NCBI GenBank assembly: GCA_003151435.1
Contig: PLXP01000254.1
Coordinates: forward strand, 3,748-50,978
Direction: 5' to 3'
Length of the DNA stretch: 47,231 nt
DNA from: Acidobacteriaceae bacterium
GTDB taxonomy: Bacteria; Acidobacteriota; Terriglobia; Terriglobales; Acidobacteriaceae
Below are positions 1-9,378 of this stretch, one piece after another. The translations under genes and the position numbers were made by a program. The notes under the pieces were generated by a model. That model was not told the DNA's origin. It made no database searches and worked only from the letters and a program-made list of their open reading frames with translations. Positions within the stretch are counted from its first letter, which is position 1. Each line of letters opens with the position of its first letter.

Positions 1-981
1 GAAGACAATGCGGAGTTCGGCTTCGGCATGCGCATCGCTCTCGACCAGCAGAAGATCTTCGCGGAAACGCTGGTGAAGCGCGTCGCTCCAGCCCTCGGCG
101 ATGAGCTTGTGACTGCTCTGCTCACTGCATCGCAGAAGACCGAACCGGAAATCAACGCACAGCGCGAACGTGTGAAGATCCTGCGCGAAAAGCTCGCAGG
201 TGAGGGCACCTCAGATGCACGCAACCTGCTGGCCATCGCCGACACCCTGGTCCGCAAGAGCGTTTGGATCCTGGGCGGAGACGGATGGGCGTTCGACATC
301 GGCTTCGGCGGACTCGACCACGTGCTCGGTTCCGGGAAGAACGTCAACGTCCTGGTCCTCGACACCGAAGTCTACTCGAATACCGGTGGCCAGATGTCAA
401 AGGCGACACCCCGCGGTGCGGTAGCCAAGTTTGCTGCCAGCGGAAAAGTCAACAGCAAGAAAGACCTCGCCATGGAGGCCGTCAGCTATGGCTACGTGTA
501 CGTGGCCCAAGTGGCCCTGGGTGGCAACGACAGTCACGTCGTCAAGGCTTTCCAGGAAGCCGAAGCGCATGAAGGACCGTCGATCATCATCGCCTACTCC
601 AGTTGCATCGCCCACGGCTACGACCTGGTGCACGGACTGGAGCAGCAGAAGCTGGCTGTGCAGTCCGGCTACTGGCCGCTGATGCGCTACAACCCGGCAT
701 TGCGCGAGACAGGCAAGAATCCCTTCCAGCTTGACTCCAAGGCGCCAACCATCCGGCTCAAGGACTATGCGTATCGCGAAGCGCGTTACACCATGCTCGC
801 TCGTGGGAACCCTGAGCTTGCGGCGAACCTGCTGAAAGAGGCACAGGACGACGTCGAGCGCCAGTGGCGCGTCTACTCCGCGCGTGCCGGCATGCCGGGC
901 CGCGGTGAAACCCCCAACATCGCTCCTGAAGAAAAACCGGCCGAGAAATTGGAGCCAGTAAGCGCCGGAGGAACAAAATGA
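1..981 (+). CDS. nifJ: Pyruvate:ferredoxin (flavodoxin) oxidoreductase, C-terminal part (5' end outside window)
   Basis: This enzyme decarboxylates pyruvate oxidatively to acetyl-CoA and CO2 and passes the electrons to ferredoxin or flavodoxin in the cytoplasm. The frame is open from base 1 (EDNAEFGFGM...), so the gene began upstream. What remains, about 326 codons, is the thiamine-diphosphate-binding domain VI and the C-terminal tail of a protein that is normally about 1,170-1,200 residues. The TPP/Mg motif is visible as GDGWAFDIGFGG followed by NTGGQMSKATPRGA. The central ferredoxin-like domain is not in the window. The stop overlaps the next start as ATGA (978-981), so the two genes are probably translationally coupled. 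Family identity is secure from the motifs. Confidence 0.95.
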   Translation, partial: EDNAEFGFGMRIALDQQKIFAETLVKRVAPALGDELVTALLTASQKTEPEINAQRERVKILREKLAGEGTSDARNLLAIADTLVRKSVWILGGDGWAFDIGFGGLDHVLGSGKNVNVLVLDTEVYSNTGGQMSKATPRGAVAKFAASGKVNSKKDLAMEAVSYGYVYVAQVALGGNDSHVVKAFQEAEAHEGPSIIIAYSSCIAHGYDLVHGLEQQKLAVQSGYWPLMRYNPALRETGKNPFQLDSKAPTIRLKDYAYREARYTMLARGNPELAANLLKEAQDDVERQWRVYSARAGMPGRGETPNIAPEEKPAEKLEPVSAGGTK

Positions 982-1994
982 TTGATTTCTCAACAAACTA
1001 CCTAGGGCTCAAACTGAAAGGGCCCATTGTTGTAGCGTCCACTCCGCTCTCGGAGTCGCTTGATAACATGCGCCGGATGGAGGATGCCGGCGCCGCGGCC
1101 ATCGTGCTCACGTCGCTCTTTGAGGAGCAGTTGGCGCTTGAATCACGGGCCCTGGACGAAGACCTTTCGCGCGGCACGGAGTCGTTTGCCGAGTCGCTTG
1201 ACTACCTGCCCGATCTAAGCGACTACCGCATGACGCACGAGGTCTACCTTGACCACCTGCGGCAAGCCAAGGCGGCCGTTGCGATTCCAATCATGGCCAG
1301 TCTGAATGGCGCCACCACGGGCGGATGGGTACGGTACGCCCGCGATATGGAAGAGGCCGGCGCTGACGCAATCGAACTGAATACCTTTGCGCTGGCAACC
1401 GATCGCAGCCAGACCTCCGCCGAACTCGAGTCGCAACTGCTTGAACTCGTGGACAATGTTTGCCGTGCGGTCAAGGTTCCGGTTGCCGTCAAGCTCTCCC
1501 AATCATTCACCAGCATTCCCAACCTCGTCGCGCGGCTTGAAGATGCAGGAATGCGTGGAGTGGCGATTTTCAACCGCTTCTATCAGCCCGACTTCGACAT
1601 CGAGGCTCTGGAGGTGCGGCCCACGCTGCATTTCTCCACGCCCTCTGAGCTGTTGCCTCGCTTGCATTGGGCAGCCATCCTCTATGGCCACACCAACGCC
1701 GACATTGCCATCACCGGCGGCGTTCACTCGGCAGAGGATGTCCTCAAGTCCATAATGGCGGGGGCTAATGTTGCCATGATGGCATCGGCTCTTCACATTC
1801 ACGGCATCGAGCACATCGGACGCGTCATGGCCGACCTTCGCTACTGGCTTGAGAAGCGCGAATACACCTCGTTGTCGGAAACTCGCGGGTGCCTCAGCCG
1901 CCGCTCAGTTCCCGACACCTCACCGTTCGATCGCGGCAACTACATCAAGACGCTCAGCTCCTACAGCCTGCGTCAGACGGTGGCCGCATTCTAA
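978..1994 (+). CDS. Dihydroorotate dehydrogenase-like flavoprotein
   Basis: This is a 338-residue FMN-binding TIM-barrel protein of the DHOD/PreA superfamily. It begins MIDFSTNYLGLKLKGPIVVAS, the usual opening of the barrel. It contains a substrate-loop-like segment (AIELNTFAL), a conserved lysine (VPVAVKLSQS) and the C-terminal phosphate-binding turns (AITGGVHSAEDVLKSIMAGANVA, cited here as two motifs TGGV and GAN). It starts inside the nifJ stop (ATGA overlap). From memory, nifJ followed by a DHOD-like gene is a recurring pair, which suggests a redox partner or accessory role rather than pyrimidine synthesis. That role is inference, and no pyr genes are nearby. True PyrD remains a weaker alternative. 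Confidence 0.85.
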   Translation: MIDFSTNYLGLKLKGPIVVASTPLSESLDNMRRMEDAGAAAIVLTSLFEEQLALESRALDEDLSRGTESFAESLDYLPDLSDYRMTHEVYLDHLRQAKAAVAIPIMASLNGATTGGWVRYARDMEEAGADAIELNTFALATDRSQTSAELESQLLELVDNVCRAVKVPVAVKLSQSFTSIPNLVARLEDAGMRGVAIFNRFYQPDFDIEALEVRPTLHFSTPSELLPRLHWAAILYGHTNADIAITGGVHSAEDVLKSIMAGANVAMMASALHIHGIEHIGRVMADLRYWLEKREYTSLSETRGCLSRRSVPDTSPFDRGNYIKTLSSYSLRQTVAAF

Positions 1995-2222
1995 GCGACC
2001 GATGGTGCTTTGAGAGGGTGCGGCCTTAGCCGCCCCGTACAATCGAACGAACTACGACTTTCCTGGAGGCCAGCGGCGGCCGCACCAACCCGGTGCAGTC
2101 GCCGTTGGTGTCTTTGGGCGGCCTTCCGTTCGCATCACCGCAGGTACTCCTTGCATCCGGAGAAGGTTGGCACAAGCGCGCCGAGTGACTATCATTCCTT
2201 GTGACTTCTTGAGGGAGTGCGG
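1995..2222. other. Intergenic region between the nifJ pair and the fucosidase
   Basis: About 228 bases without a convincing gene. A 9-bp inverted repeat (GGTGCGGCC at 2017-2025, GGCCGCACC at 2078-2086) and a small hairpin (GCACC-AACCC-GGTGC, 2082-2096) lie just after the upstream stop. They could be a weak terminator, but no T-tract follows. The fucosidase promoter is presumably in the second half; I cannot point to hexamers with confidence. Confidence 0.4.
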
Positions 2223-3650
2223 ATGATTCGGAGACAAATTGTGGTGAGTGGGATATTGGCAGCGTTGATTTCCTTCTGTGGCATGTCTGCCGCGCAGCAG
2301 GCTCCACCAAAATACGAGCCCACGCTTGACTCGCTCAACCGTCATCCGCTGCCGCAATGGTATGCCGGGGCCAAGCTAGGGATTTTCATCCACTGGGGCC
2401 TCTATTCGGTGCCGGGCTGGGCGCCGCTCAATCATCCCGATCACGACTTCAATTCCGGCGACTACATCAAGTACAACCCCTATGCGGAGTGGTATCTCAA
2501 TGTGTTGCGCATCGGCGGATCGCCGACGCAGGCATATCATCGGGAGCATTTCGGCGCCAACTTCAGCTACTACGACTTCGCGCCCGTCTTCAACCGCGAG
2601 TCGCGGAAGTGGAATCCCGACCGGATGGCCACGGTGTTTCGCGAAGCCGGCGCCAGGTACGTTGTGCTGACGAGCAAGCATCACGAGGGTTTTACGCTGT
2701 GGCCGAGCACGACGCCTAATCCAAGCCCCACGCTGCCGAAAGCTGCGCAGCATGCCGAGCGGGACATCGTGGGTGAGCTGACGACCGCCGTGCAGAAACA
2801 GGGTCTCCGCATGGGTCTCTATTACTCCGGCGGCTACGACTGGACCTTCAACACCGGGCCCATCGAGACCAACACCGACTACGAAACAGTTAAGCCTGAA
2901 AGCCAGGCCTACGGCGATTACGCCTTCGCGCAGATCCTCGAGCTGATCGTGCGCTACCATCCGGCCGTCTTGTGGAACGACATTGACTGGCCCAAGACCG
3001 GCAAGCCGCTCGAAGTGGAGGCTGACTACTACAACGCCGTGCCGGATGGCGTGATCGATGATCGCTTCGGCATTGCCCACTCCGACTTCACCTCGCCCGA
3101 GTATCAGAAGCTGGACAAGATCAGCGAGAAGAAGTGGGAGGAGTGCCGCGGCCTGGGCCGCTCGTTTGGCTACAACCGCGCCGAGGGCGAAACGGAGACC
3201 ATCGCACCGGGCGAGTTGATCGCGCTGTTGGTGGATATCGTCAGCAAGAACGGCAACCTGCTGCTCGACGTGGGCCCTGAAGCCGATGGCACCATTCCGC
3301 CGGTTCAGATGGAAAGACTGAAGGCTCTTGGGGCGTGGCTCAAGCAAAACGGCGAAGCCATCTATGACACAACGCCATGGACGATGGCGGTGGGGAAGAG
3401 CGCGGAGGGCGACGACCTGCGCTTCACCCGCAAAGGCGACGACCTGTATGTCACGATTCTGGGTAAGCCGAAGGCTACGACTCTGACCGTAGATGGTTTG
3501 TCGGCGAACCCGAACGGGAAAGTGACTGAGCTAGGCAATCCGAAGGCTCTCGCGACGAAGGCCGATGCCGGTAAGCTCCGCATTACGCTACCCGCGCAGT
3601 TGAAGGGCGATTACGCATTCTCATTTAAGCTTGCGGGCTATGCGCGCTGA
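2223..3650 (+). CDS. Secreted alpha-L-fucosidase, GH29
   Basis: This retaining exo-glycosidase releases alpha-L-fucose from glycans and is exported. The N-terminus (MIRRQIVVSGILAALISF, then AAQQ) is a signal peptide. Family landmarks in order are GAKLGIFIHWGLYSVPGWAP, YVVLTSKHHEGFTLW, and VLWNDIDWP, whose Asp (about residue 253) aligns with the catalytic nucleophile known from the Thermotoga enzyme. A C-terminal beta-sandwich follows from about residue 375. The track start is GTG 2217, but GAGGG lies only 1-2 bases from it and 7 bases from ATG 2223, so I prefer 2223 (475 residues). The gene ends 13 bases inside the convergent hydrogenase protease gene. No fucose transport or catabolic genes are adjacent. 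Confidence 0.92.
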   Translation: MIRRQIVVSGILAALISFCGMSAAQQAPPKYEPTLDSLNRHPLPQWYAGAKLGIFIHWGLYSVPGWAPLNHPDHDFNSGDYIKYNPYAEWYLNVLRIGGSPTQAYHREHFGANFSYYDFAPVFNRESRKWNPDRMATVFREAGARYVVLTSKHHEGFTLWPSTTPNPSPTLPKAAQHAERDIVGELTTAVQKQGLRMGLYYSGGYDWTFNTGPIETNTDYETVKPESQAYGDYAFAQILELIVRYHPAVLWNDIDWPKTGKPLEVEADYYNAVPDGVIDDRFGIAHSDFTSPEYQKLDKISEKKWEECRGLGRSFGYNRAEGETETIAPGELIALLVDIVSKNGNLLLDVGPEADGTIPPVQMERLKALGAWLKQNGEAIYDTTPWTMAVGKSAEGDDLRFTRKGDDLYVTILGKPKATTLTVDGLSANPNGKVTELGNPKALATKADAGKLRITLPAQLKGDYAFSFKLAGYAR

Positions 3651-4138
3651 TCGGGCGCAGGCGCTTCAGGGCCAGTGAGAAACTGGAGGATGGTCGACTC
3701 CAGAACGCGGCACGCCTCGGGGAGAGCCGCGGTCACAGCCTCGCTGAACGTCTCGCTTAGTTCGGTCGAATCGGCACCAACCGTGAGCAGCAGAGCGTGA
3801 CGAGGCAGGGAATTGTAGAGTTCCTGTCCCAGCGCCAGCAACTCCGATGCGCCGATATGATGCGTTGCGAGCCCGGGGCCGGCAGCGATGGGTTCCACGG
3901 GGGTCATGCGAACGATCCCTGCAGCAGACTCGACGGAACAATCGATAAAGAGGACCGACTCAACCTCAGCGATCTCTGCGGCTAGTTCCGGAGTCCATTG
4001 CTGGCGGGAGAGAGTGCGCACATTTGGGTCGGAGGCGAATCGCTCTTCTGCCCAGGCGCAAAGCCAGGGACCGACACCGTCGTCCCCGCGCAGCGTGTTG
4101 CCGCAGGCAAGGATGAGGCATCGGGCCGGGTTCAGCAT
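3638..4138 (-). CDS. [NiFe]-hydrogenase maturation endopeptidase (HyaD/HupD/HoxW type)
   Basis: This protease clips the C-terminal peptide of the hydrogenase large subunit after nickel insertion. The motif ACGNTLRGDDGVGPW near the N-terminus is the family signature, and its Asp is a nickel-sensing ligand. The second acidic position (LFIDCSVES) and a His (LATHHIGASEL) follow. About 166 residues is the normal size. Two ATG codons are adjacent. The second (4138) has GGAG at a 5-base spacing and the first (4141) only 2 bases, so I chose 4138. It is the last gene of the hox operon, separated from hoxH by a strong hairpin. It overlaps the convergent fucosidase gene by 13 bases. Its likely substrate is the HoxH encoded next door. 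Confidence 0.88.
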   Translation of the reverse strand: MLNPARCLILACGNTLRGDDGVGPWLCAWAEERFASDPNVRTLSRQQWTPELAAEIAEVESVLFIDCSVESAAGIVRMTPVEPIAAGPGLATHHIGASELLALGQELYNSLPRHALLLTVGADSTELSETFSEAVTAALPEACRVLESTILQFLTGPEAPAPDQRA

Positions 4139-4160
4139 CATGACTCCACTATAGAGGAAA

Positions 4161-4197
4161 CCCCATCTCCTATCCGTGCGGCGGGTAGGAGATGGGG
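4161..4197 (-). terminator. Strong hairpin between hoxH and the protease gene
   Basis: CCCCATCTCCTA (4161-4172) and TAGGAGATGGGG (4186-4197) form a perfect 12-bp stem with a 13-base loop. Read on the minus strand it follows hoxH and is trailed by TTTCC. It may be an intra-operon terminator with partial readthrough, or an mRNA-stabilising or processing element that lowers protease expression relative to HoxH. Confidence 0.6.
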
Positions 4198-4224
4198 CGC
4201 CTTGATGATTCGTTGGACTTCAAA

Positions 4225-5649
4225 TCAGGAACGGATAACCCGGTCCATAACTTCGCCGTCAGCCGACAGCAGCGAAACAGCCAGCGGCATCTGCCCGAAA
4301 GCGTGAGTGGAGCAACTCAGGCAGGGATCGAACGTCCGCACCACGGCCTCGACGCGGTTGAGCATGCCCTCGGTGAATTTGCCGTCCTTCACGTAGTGCT
4401 TTGCGGCCTGCAGAACGCCTTTGTTCATGGCGTTGTTGTTTTGGCCGGTGGCGATCACAAGGTTGGCCCAGGTGATGAGGCCGTTCTCGTCCACCTTGTA
4501 ATGGTGATGCAAGGTGCCGCGAGGGGCTTCCGCCTGGCCCGCGCCTTCGAGACGGTTGACGCCCGCGACCGCCCTCACGTGCTTGTCGAGAATCAACGGA
4601 TCGGTGAGGATCTGTTCGATCTTCTCGATGCCGTACAGGATGTCGACGAGACGCGCATGGTGATAGTGAAACGATCCCTGCACCGGTCCCACGGCCAACT
4701 GCTTGAATTCGGCCAGTTCCACGTCTGCCAGCGGAGTGCCCATGGTCTTGGCGATGTTGAGCCGGGCCAGGGGACCAACGCGATAGCTGCCTTCGGGATA
4801 TCCGAGCGGCTTGTAGTAAGCGAACTTGGTGTAGCTGTAGGGTTCAACAGCTTCGCCGATCACTTCAGTAAACCGGTTGGCGGTGATGCCGTCTTCCACA
4901 ACGTTGCCTTGAGCATCGATCAGCCGCAGTGCGCCATCGGTGAACTCAACGGAGTCGTCTTCGTTCACCAGTCCCATGTAGAGCGATGGGAAGTTGGCGA
5001 AAACTTCGATCTCCGGTTTGAACGTGTCGGCAATCTGCTTGTACGCGATGAGCGCCAGCTTGATGCCGGCATAAGCCTCGGGCAGCATGGCGAGGATCTC
5101 GTCGCGCTTGGCGGCTGCCAGTGGCTCGGTGACGCCGCCCGGCACAACCCATCCCGGATGAATGCGCTTGTTGCCAAGCAGCTCAATAATGTGCTGGCCG
5201 AAGCGCCGCAGAGCGATGCCGGCGCGGCCCAACTCGGGCTTGGCGCCCACGACACCGAAGATGTGGCGCATCGCAGGGTCGGAGTCCATACCCAGCAGCA
5301 GGTCGGGCGAGGACAAGTAGAAGAAGCTCAGCGCATGGGACTGCACCATCTGCGCCAGGTTCAGCATGCGGCGCAACTGCGCGGCCGTATGCGGAATCCG
5401 CACCGCCATAATGGCTTCGCACGCCTTGGCCGAAGCGATGAGGTGCGATACCGGGCAGATGCCGCAGATGCGCGCCATAAGGCTCGGCATCTCGTAGAAC
5501 GGCCGCCCCTGTGAAAATCTCTCAAAGCCGCGCACTTGCGTTACATGAAAGTGTGCGTCTTCCACCTCGCCCTGGCCGTTCAATTGAATCGTGATCTTTC
5601 CGTGACCTTCAAGGCGAGTTACGGGATCGATAGTGATGGTTTGGGTCAT
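4225..5649 (-). CDS. hoxH: NAD-linked [NiFe]-hydrogenase large subunit HoxH
   Basis: Catalytic subunit carrying the NiFe(CN)2CO centre of a group 3-type bidirectional cytoplasmic hydrogenase. It begins [19 protein letters not shown], the family opening. The proximal Cys pair is [10 protein letters not shown] (C62, C65) and the distal pair DPCLSCSTH (C443, C446). H449 is followed by a 25-residue tail, which matches the peptide removed on maturation. The longer frame to 5700 starts inside hoxY and has no ribosome site. ATG 5649 has GGAG eight bases upstream, giving 474 residues. The gap from hoxY is 19 bases. Group 3d is preferred over F420-reducing 3a or sulfhydrogenase 3b because HoxE, HoxF and HoxU are in the same operon. 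Confidence 0.94.
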   Translation of the reverse strand: MTQTITIDPVTRLEGHGKITIQLNGQGEVEDAHFHVTQVRGFERFSQGRPFYEMPSLMARICGICPVSHLIASAKACEAIMAVRIPHTAAQLRRMLNLAQMVQSHALSFFYLSSPDLLLGMDSDPAMRHIFGVVGAKPELGRAGIALRRFGQHIIELLGNKRIHPGWVVPGGVTEPLAAAKRDEILAMLPEAYAGIKLALIAYKQIADTFKPEIEVFANFPSLYMGLVNEDDSVEFTDGALRLIDAQGNVVEDGITANRFTEVIGEAVEPYSYTKFAYYKPLGYPEGSYRVGPLARLNIAKTMGTPLADVELAEFKQLAVGPVQGSFHYHHARLVDILYGIEKIEQILTDPLILDKHVRAVAGVNRLEGAGQAEAPRGTLHHHYKVDENGLITWANLVIATGQNNNAMNKGVLQAAKHYVKDGKFTEGMLNRVEAVVRTFDPCLSCSTHAFGQMPLAVSLLSADGEVMDRVIRS

Positions 5650-5668
5650 GACTCGAACTCCATGGGGC

Positions 5669-6202
5669 TCAGGCTCCAAAGCGGGTGAGCGCCGAAACAT
5701 CCAGCGGGCTGCCGGTTACCAGCGCTACCAGCGCCGAGTGAAATGTATCTGCTGAAGGAGGACAGCCGGGAAGAAATACGTCCACCTTCACAAATTCGTG
5801 GATGGGCCGTACCACCTTGAGCAGCTTGGGCACCACCACGCACGGAATCTGTTGCTGCGCGCTGGCGTTCTCAATATACGCGCGGTTCAGAATCGCCTCG
5901 GGCCCGATCGGGTTGCGCATGGACGGCACGTTGCCGGCCACCGCGCAGTCGCCCATGGCTACCAGGAGTTTGGAGTGGGCGCGGATCCTCTTGATCTTCT
6001 TCTCGTCGTCCACCGAGGCCACTGCTCCTTCGACCAGAGCAATGTCGACGTGGTCGGGAAACTCCTTGGTGTCCACAATGGGACTGTAGACCACATCGAC
6101 CAGCTCCGCGACCTCGAGCAGCCGTTCGTCCATGTCGAGGAACGACATGTGACAGCCGGAACATCCGTCGAGCCAGACTGTTGCAAGTTTAAGTTTGCTC
6201 AT
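5669..6202 (-). CDS. hoxY: NAD-linked [NiFe]-hydrogenase small subunit HoxY
   Basis: Electron-transfer partner of HoxH. It holds the single proximal [4Fe-4S] cluster, for which four cysteines are visible: C14 and C17 (DGCSGCHMS), C86 (MGDCAV) and C147 (PGCPPSA). At 177 residues it has the short, single-cluster form typical of group 3 enzymes, and no Tat signal peptide is present, in line with a soluble cytoplasmic complex. Its start overlaps the hoxU stop by 4 bases (6199-6202), so translation is probably coupled. Confidence 0.93.
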   Translation of the reverse strand: MSKLKLATVWLDGCSGCHMSFLDMDERLLEVAELVDVVYSPIVDTKEFPDHVDIALVEGAVASVDDEKKIKRIRAHSKLLVAMGDCAVAGNVPSMRNPIGPEAILNRAYIENASAQQQIPCVVVPKLLKVVRPIHEFVKVDVFLPGCPPSADTFHSALVALVTGSPLDVSALTRFGA

Positions 6203-6912
6203 TGCGCTTCCCTCATCTCATTCAGGTAAGGCAGAAAATCGGGGTATTTGGGATGGTCGGAGCCGATTTTGCTCTTGTCGAACAATGCTCCGGTGGGACA
6301 CACCTGCACGCACTTGCCACAGCGTGTGCAACTGGACTCACCCCAGTTGTCATTCAGGTCGGTGATGATGGTGGAGTTGATGCCGCGGCCCATCACGTCC
6401 CAAACGTGGGCGCCTTCCACCTCCGCGCAGACTCTTACGCAGCGGGTGCAGAGGACGCAGCGGTTGTGGTCGACGGTAAAGCGCTCGTGGGAGGCATCGA
6501 CCGTCAACTCCGGATTGCGATAGGGGAAACGCACATGCGTTACGCCCTCCTGCTGCGCCAACGATTGGAGCTCGCAGTGGCCGTTGGAAACGCAGACCGA
6601 ACAGATGTGGTTGCGTTCGGCGAAAAGCAACTCGAGGATGGTCTTGCGGTGCTTCTGGAGCCGCTCAGTGTCGGTGGTCACCTCCATGCCCTCGTACACG
6701 GTGGCTACGCAGGCGGGGAGGAGCTTGTTGCTACCCTTGATTTCAACCAGGCACAGGCGGCAGGCGCCTACGTCGCTGAGGCCGTCGAGGTGGCAGAGGG
6801 TGGGAATGTCGATGTCATTCTCCCGAGCCACCTGAAGGATGGTCTGTCCGCGCAGGGCGCTGACTTCATGGCCATTGATTTGAAGAGTTTTGACGTCTAC
6901 GGCTTCGCTCAT
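6199..6912 (-). CDS. hoxU: Hydrogenase diaphorase subunit HoxU (NuoG-N-terminal-like Fe-S protein)
   Basis: Iron-sulfur subunit that relays electrons between the hydrogenase pair and the NADH-oxidising HoxF. The N-terminal [2Fe-2S] domain shows [17 protein letters not shown] and a later LLPAC. The His-Cys3 [4Fe-4S] site is [15 protein letters not shown]. Two ferredoxin-like clusters are [11 protein letters not shown] and [15 protein letters not shown]. The length of 237 residues is normal for HoxU. It overlaps hoxF upstream (6909-6912) and hoxY downstream (6199-6202), each by 4 bases. Confidence 0.93.
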   Translation of the reverse strand: MSEAVDVKTLQINGHEVSALRGQTILQVARENDIDIPTLCHLDGLSDVGACRLCLVEIKGSNKLLPACVATVYEGMEVTTDTERLQKHRKTILELLFAERNHICSVCVSNGHCELQSLAQQEGVTHVRFPYRNPELTVDASHERFTVDHNRCVLCTRCVRVCAEVEGAHVWDVMGRGINSTIITDLNDNWGESSCTRCGKCVQVCPTGALFDKSKIGSDHPKYPDFLPYLNEMREAQ

Positions 6913-8567
6913 GCCAACACCTCCACGGCAGGTTGGTCGGCCACGGGAGTTTCGATTTTACACACGCCGGCCGGACAGCGTTGATGAAGGATGTGCTCGA
7001 TGTACTCGTTGCGGAAGTACTTCAGCGTACTGAGTACGGGATTGGGTGCGGTCTGGCCGAGACCGCAGAGGCTGGCCTCCTTGACCGTGGAGCAGAGCTC
7101 TTCGAGAAGTTCGAGGTCGTCCATGGTTGCGGAGCCTTCGCAGATGCGCGTTAACAGAGTGTGCATCTGTGCTGTGCCGGCGCGGCAGGGAATGCACTTG
7201 CCGCAGGACTCGGTCATGCAGAACTCGATGAAGAACTTGGCGACGTTGACCATGCAGGACGTGTCGTCCATGACGATCATGCCGCCGGACCCCATGATGG
7301 AACCGGCTGCGAGGAGGGCATCGTAGCTGACGCCGAGGTCGAGCAATTCGGCCGGGATGCAGCCGCCGGAAGGACCGCCGGTTTGCACCGCCTTGAAGGT
7401 GTGTCCGCCGGGTACGCCGCCGCCGATGACTTCAATAATCTCGCGCAGCTTGATGCCCATGGGCACTTCGACCAGACCGGTGTTGGTGATTTTGCCGGTG
7501 AGGGCGAAGACCTTGGTGCCCTTGCTGCGTTCGGAACCCATGCCGGCGAACCACTTGCCGCCATTGCGAACGATGGGAGCGATGTTGGCGTAGGTTTCGA
7601 CGTTGTTGATGAGGGTGGGCTTGCCCCAAAGTCCGCTGACCGCGGGATAGGGCGGGCGGGGCTTGGGGGTGCCGCGGCGGCCTTCGATGGAGGCAATGAG
7701 GGCGGTTTCTTCACCGCAGACGAAGGCTCCGGCGCCGAGGCGGATTTCAATATCGAAATTGAAGGTTGTGCCGCTGATGTTGCTGCCGAGGAGACCGGGG
7801 CGGCGCGCATCGCGCAGAGCGCTGGTGAGCCGTGCAACGGCTACCGGGTATTCGGCACGAACGTAGATGAAGCCTTTGCTGGCGCCCACGGCGTAGGCTG
7901 CGATGGCCATGCCTTCAATGACGCGATGGGGATCGCCTTCCATGACGCTGCGATCCATGAATGCGCCGGGGTCACCTTCGTCGCCGTTGCAGACCACATA
8001 CTTGAGATCGCCGCCGGCCTTGGCCACGGTGCCCCATTTGAGACCGGTAGGATAGCCGCCGCCGCCGCGTCCGCGTAGGCCGCTTTCAGTGATGCGATGG
8101 ACGACGCCGTTGGGCGTCATCTCGGCCAGCGCGGTGAGCAGCGCCTTGTAGCCGTCGCGAGAGATATAGTCGTCGATCTTTTCGGGATCGATGTGGCCGG
8201 CGTTTTCAAGGACCACGCGGGTCTGAAGGTCGAAGTGCTCGTTGAGGTCGCACTGCAGCTCGGCGACGGGTGCTCCGCCGAGGCTGGCGACGATGGCGTC
8301 AGCGTTGGTGTTGCTGACGTGGCGATAGAGAGTCTCGTCGGGATCGACGCGGACGAGAGGGCCGGAGGAGCAGGGGCCCATGCATCCGGTGCGGCGAACC
8401 AGCACTTTTTTGCCGGAGGCGTCAGCGGCCGCAACCAAGGCTTCGCGCAGCTTGTCAGCCCCTTGGCTGGCGCAGGCAAGGTCCAAGCAGACGTTGACTT
8501 CGTAGTCGTATTTTGCGTTTTCGAGGGCAACGCTTTTGGCTATCTGTTCCAATTCTTCGATGGTCAT
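6909..8567 (-). CDS. hoxF: Hydrogenase diaphorase subunit HoxF (NAD(H)- and FMN-binding, NuoF-like)
   Basis: Diaphorase catalytic subunit that exchanges hydride with NAD(H) through FMN. Residues 1-100 form a thioredoxin-like [2Fe-2S] domain ([11 protein letters not shown], then [13 protein letters not shown]). The NuoF core carries the glycine-rich FMN/NAD site ([30 protein letters not shown]) and the N3-type [4Fe-4S] site [12 protein letters not shown] with a later SLCGLGQ. ATG 8567 was chosen over the longer frame to 8675 because it overlaps the hoxE stop as ATGA, giving 552 residues. The tail ends with RCPAGVCKI but lacks the extra 2x[4Fe-4S] domain of HndC-type homologues. Confidence 0.93.
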   Translation of the reverse strand: MTIEELEQIAKSVALENAKYDYEVNVCLDLACASQGADKLREALVAAADASGKKVLVRRTGCMGPCSSGPLVRVDPDETLYRHVSNTNADAIVASLGGAPVAELQCDLNEHFDLQTRVVLENAGHIDPEKIDDYISRDGYKALLTALAEMTPNGVVHRITESGLRGRGGGGYPTGLKWGTVAKAGGDLKYVVCNGDEGDPGAFMDRSVMEGDPHRVIEGMAIAAYAVGASKGFIYVRAEYPVAVARLTSALRDARRPGLLGSNISGTTFNFDIEIRLGAGAFVCGEETALIASIEGRRGTPKPRPPYPAVSGLWGKPTLINNVETYANIAPIVRNGGKWFAGMGSERSKGTKVFALTGKITNTGLVEVPMGIKLREIIEVIGGGVPGGHTFKAVQTGGPSGGCIPAELLDLGVSYDALLAAGSIMGSGGMIVMDDTSCMVNVAKFFIEFCMTESCGKCIPCRAGTAQMHTLLTRICEGSATMDDLELLEELCSTVKEASLCGLGQTAPNPVLSTLKYFRNEYIEHILHQRCPAGVCKIETPVADQPAVEVLA

Positions 8568-9061
8568 TCGACCGCCCACCTTTCCAGTTGTGCAAGCATC
8601 TGCTCGCTGGTCACTTCGCCGGAGACGGCACCATCGGACAGCACCACTGGGGCACGGCTGCAGGCCCCGACGCAACGCGCGGTCATGAGGCTGATGTTGC
8701 CGTCTTTGGTGGTTTGACCCTGCTTGATGCCGAGATGTTTTTCAGCCGCGGCGATCAGATTGTCGGCGCCCTTGATGTAGCAGGCGGTGCCGGCGCAGAC
8801 GGTGACGGTGTGTTTGCCAGGGGGCTTGAGGCTGAAGTAGTGATAGAAGGTCACCACGCCATACGCCTGGCTGAGCGGCACACGAAGCGAGCGGGCCACA
8901 AAGCGGATGGCATCGTCGTCGAGGTAGCCGAAAGAAGATTGCACGGTGTGAAGTGTTTCGATCAGCGCGTGGCGGGCAAACCCATTCTTCCGCATGGTGC
9001 CGTTTACGATCTTCCATCGTTTATCGTCGCTGGGCAGCGGTGGGGGTGTGAAAGCTGGCAC
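8564..9061 (-). CDS. hoxE: Hydrogenase diaphorase subunit HoxE (NuoE-like [2Fe-2S])
   Basis: First gene of the hydrogenase operon and a small thioredoxin-fold [2Fe-2S] subunit. The four ligands follow the NuoE pattern: C89 and C94 ([13 protein letters not shown]), C130 and C134 ([11 protein letters not shown]). The helical N-terminal half ([25 protein letters not shown]) is also typical. The start codon is GTG 9061, preceded by GGGAGGA at good spacing. Its presence marks a five-subunit HoxEFUYH enzyme rather than the four-subunit Ralstonia form. The promoter region with a CRP/FNR-like palindrome lies about 100 bases upstream. Confidence 0.92.
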   Translation of the reverse strand: MPAFTPPPLPSDDKRWKIVNGTMRKNGFARHALIETLHTVQSSFGYLDDDAIRFVARSLRVPLSQAYGVVTFYHYFSLKPPGKHTVTVCAGTACYIKGADNLIAAAEKHLGIKQGQTTKDGNISLMTARCVGACSRAPVVLSDGAVSGEVTSEQMLAQLERWAVE

Positions 9062-9134
9062 GATTCCTCCCGGACTGGCAGACGTCGGATACGGAGCAAC
9101 TGCATGAGCGGCTCGGTTCCTCAGGTCTAGTCTT

Positions 9135-9178
9135 GTTCTACTTGGAACGATTGGATTTAACCGTGACGATGGTCACGG
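9135..9178 (-). promoter_or_regulatory. Putative class II CRP/FNR-type promoter of the hox operon
   Basis: A perfect 7-bp inverted repeat CCGTGAC-GATG-GTCACGG occupies 9161-9178 and contains GTGA-N6-TCAC, the core half-site spacing of CRP/FNR-family operators. Reading toward hoxE, a -10-like TAGAAC (9135-9140) sits 30-35 bases from the palindrome centre. That is the geometry of an activator site centred near -41.5. Which regulator binds is not known. The divergent SGNH gene could share the site. Confidence 0.5.
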
Positions 9179-9378
9179 GGTAGGGAGACAATCCCACCCT
9201 GTGACACGACAAGTTTGGGCGGTTTCAGGCTCAGGGTCAAGGGAAAAGGGGTGTTGCCTGATCTTCCTCTTTTGGCCTGATGAAGACCTTCCAAGTTTCA
9301 TTTCAGCGTGTCGCAGGTACAGCGCTCGCAATTGGCTATTTTCTGTTTGGGGCGCCGCTGCTAAGCTTGTTCAAAACA

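Noticed and set aside
2376..3347. 323-residue minus-strand open frame within the fucosidase gene
   Set aside because: The plus strand carries all GH29 motifs and a signal peptide. The antisense frame shows no domain and lacks a ribosome site.
4192..5514. 440-residue plus-strand open frame opposite hoxH
   Set aside because: Shadow of hoxH. The minus strand has both NiFe ligand motifs and correct operon spacing.
4225..5649. F420-reducing or sulfhydrogenase-type large subunit
   Set aside because: The presence of HoxE, HoxF and HoxU in the same operon indicates the NAD-linked group 3d enzyme.
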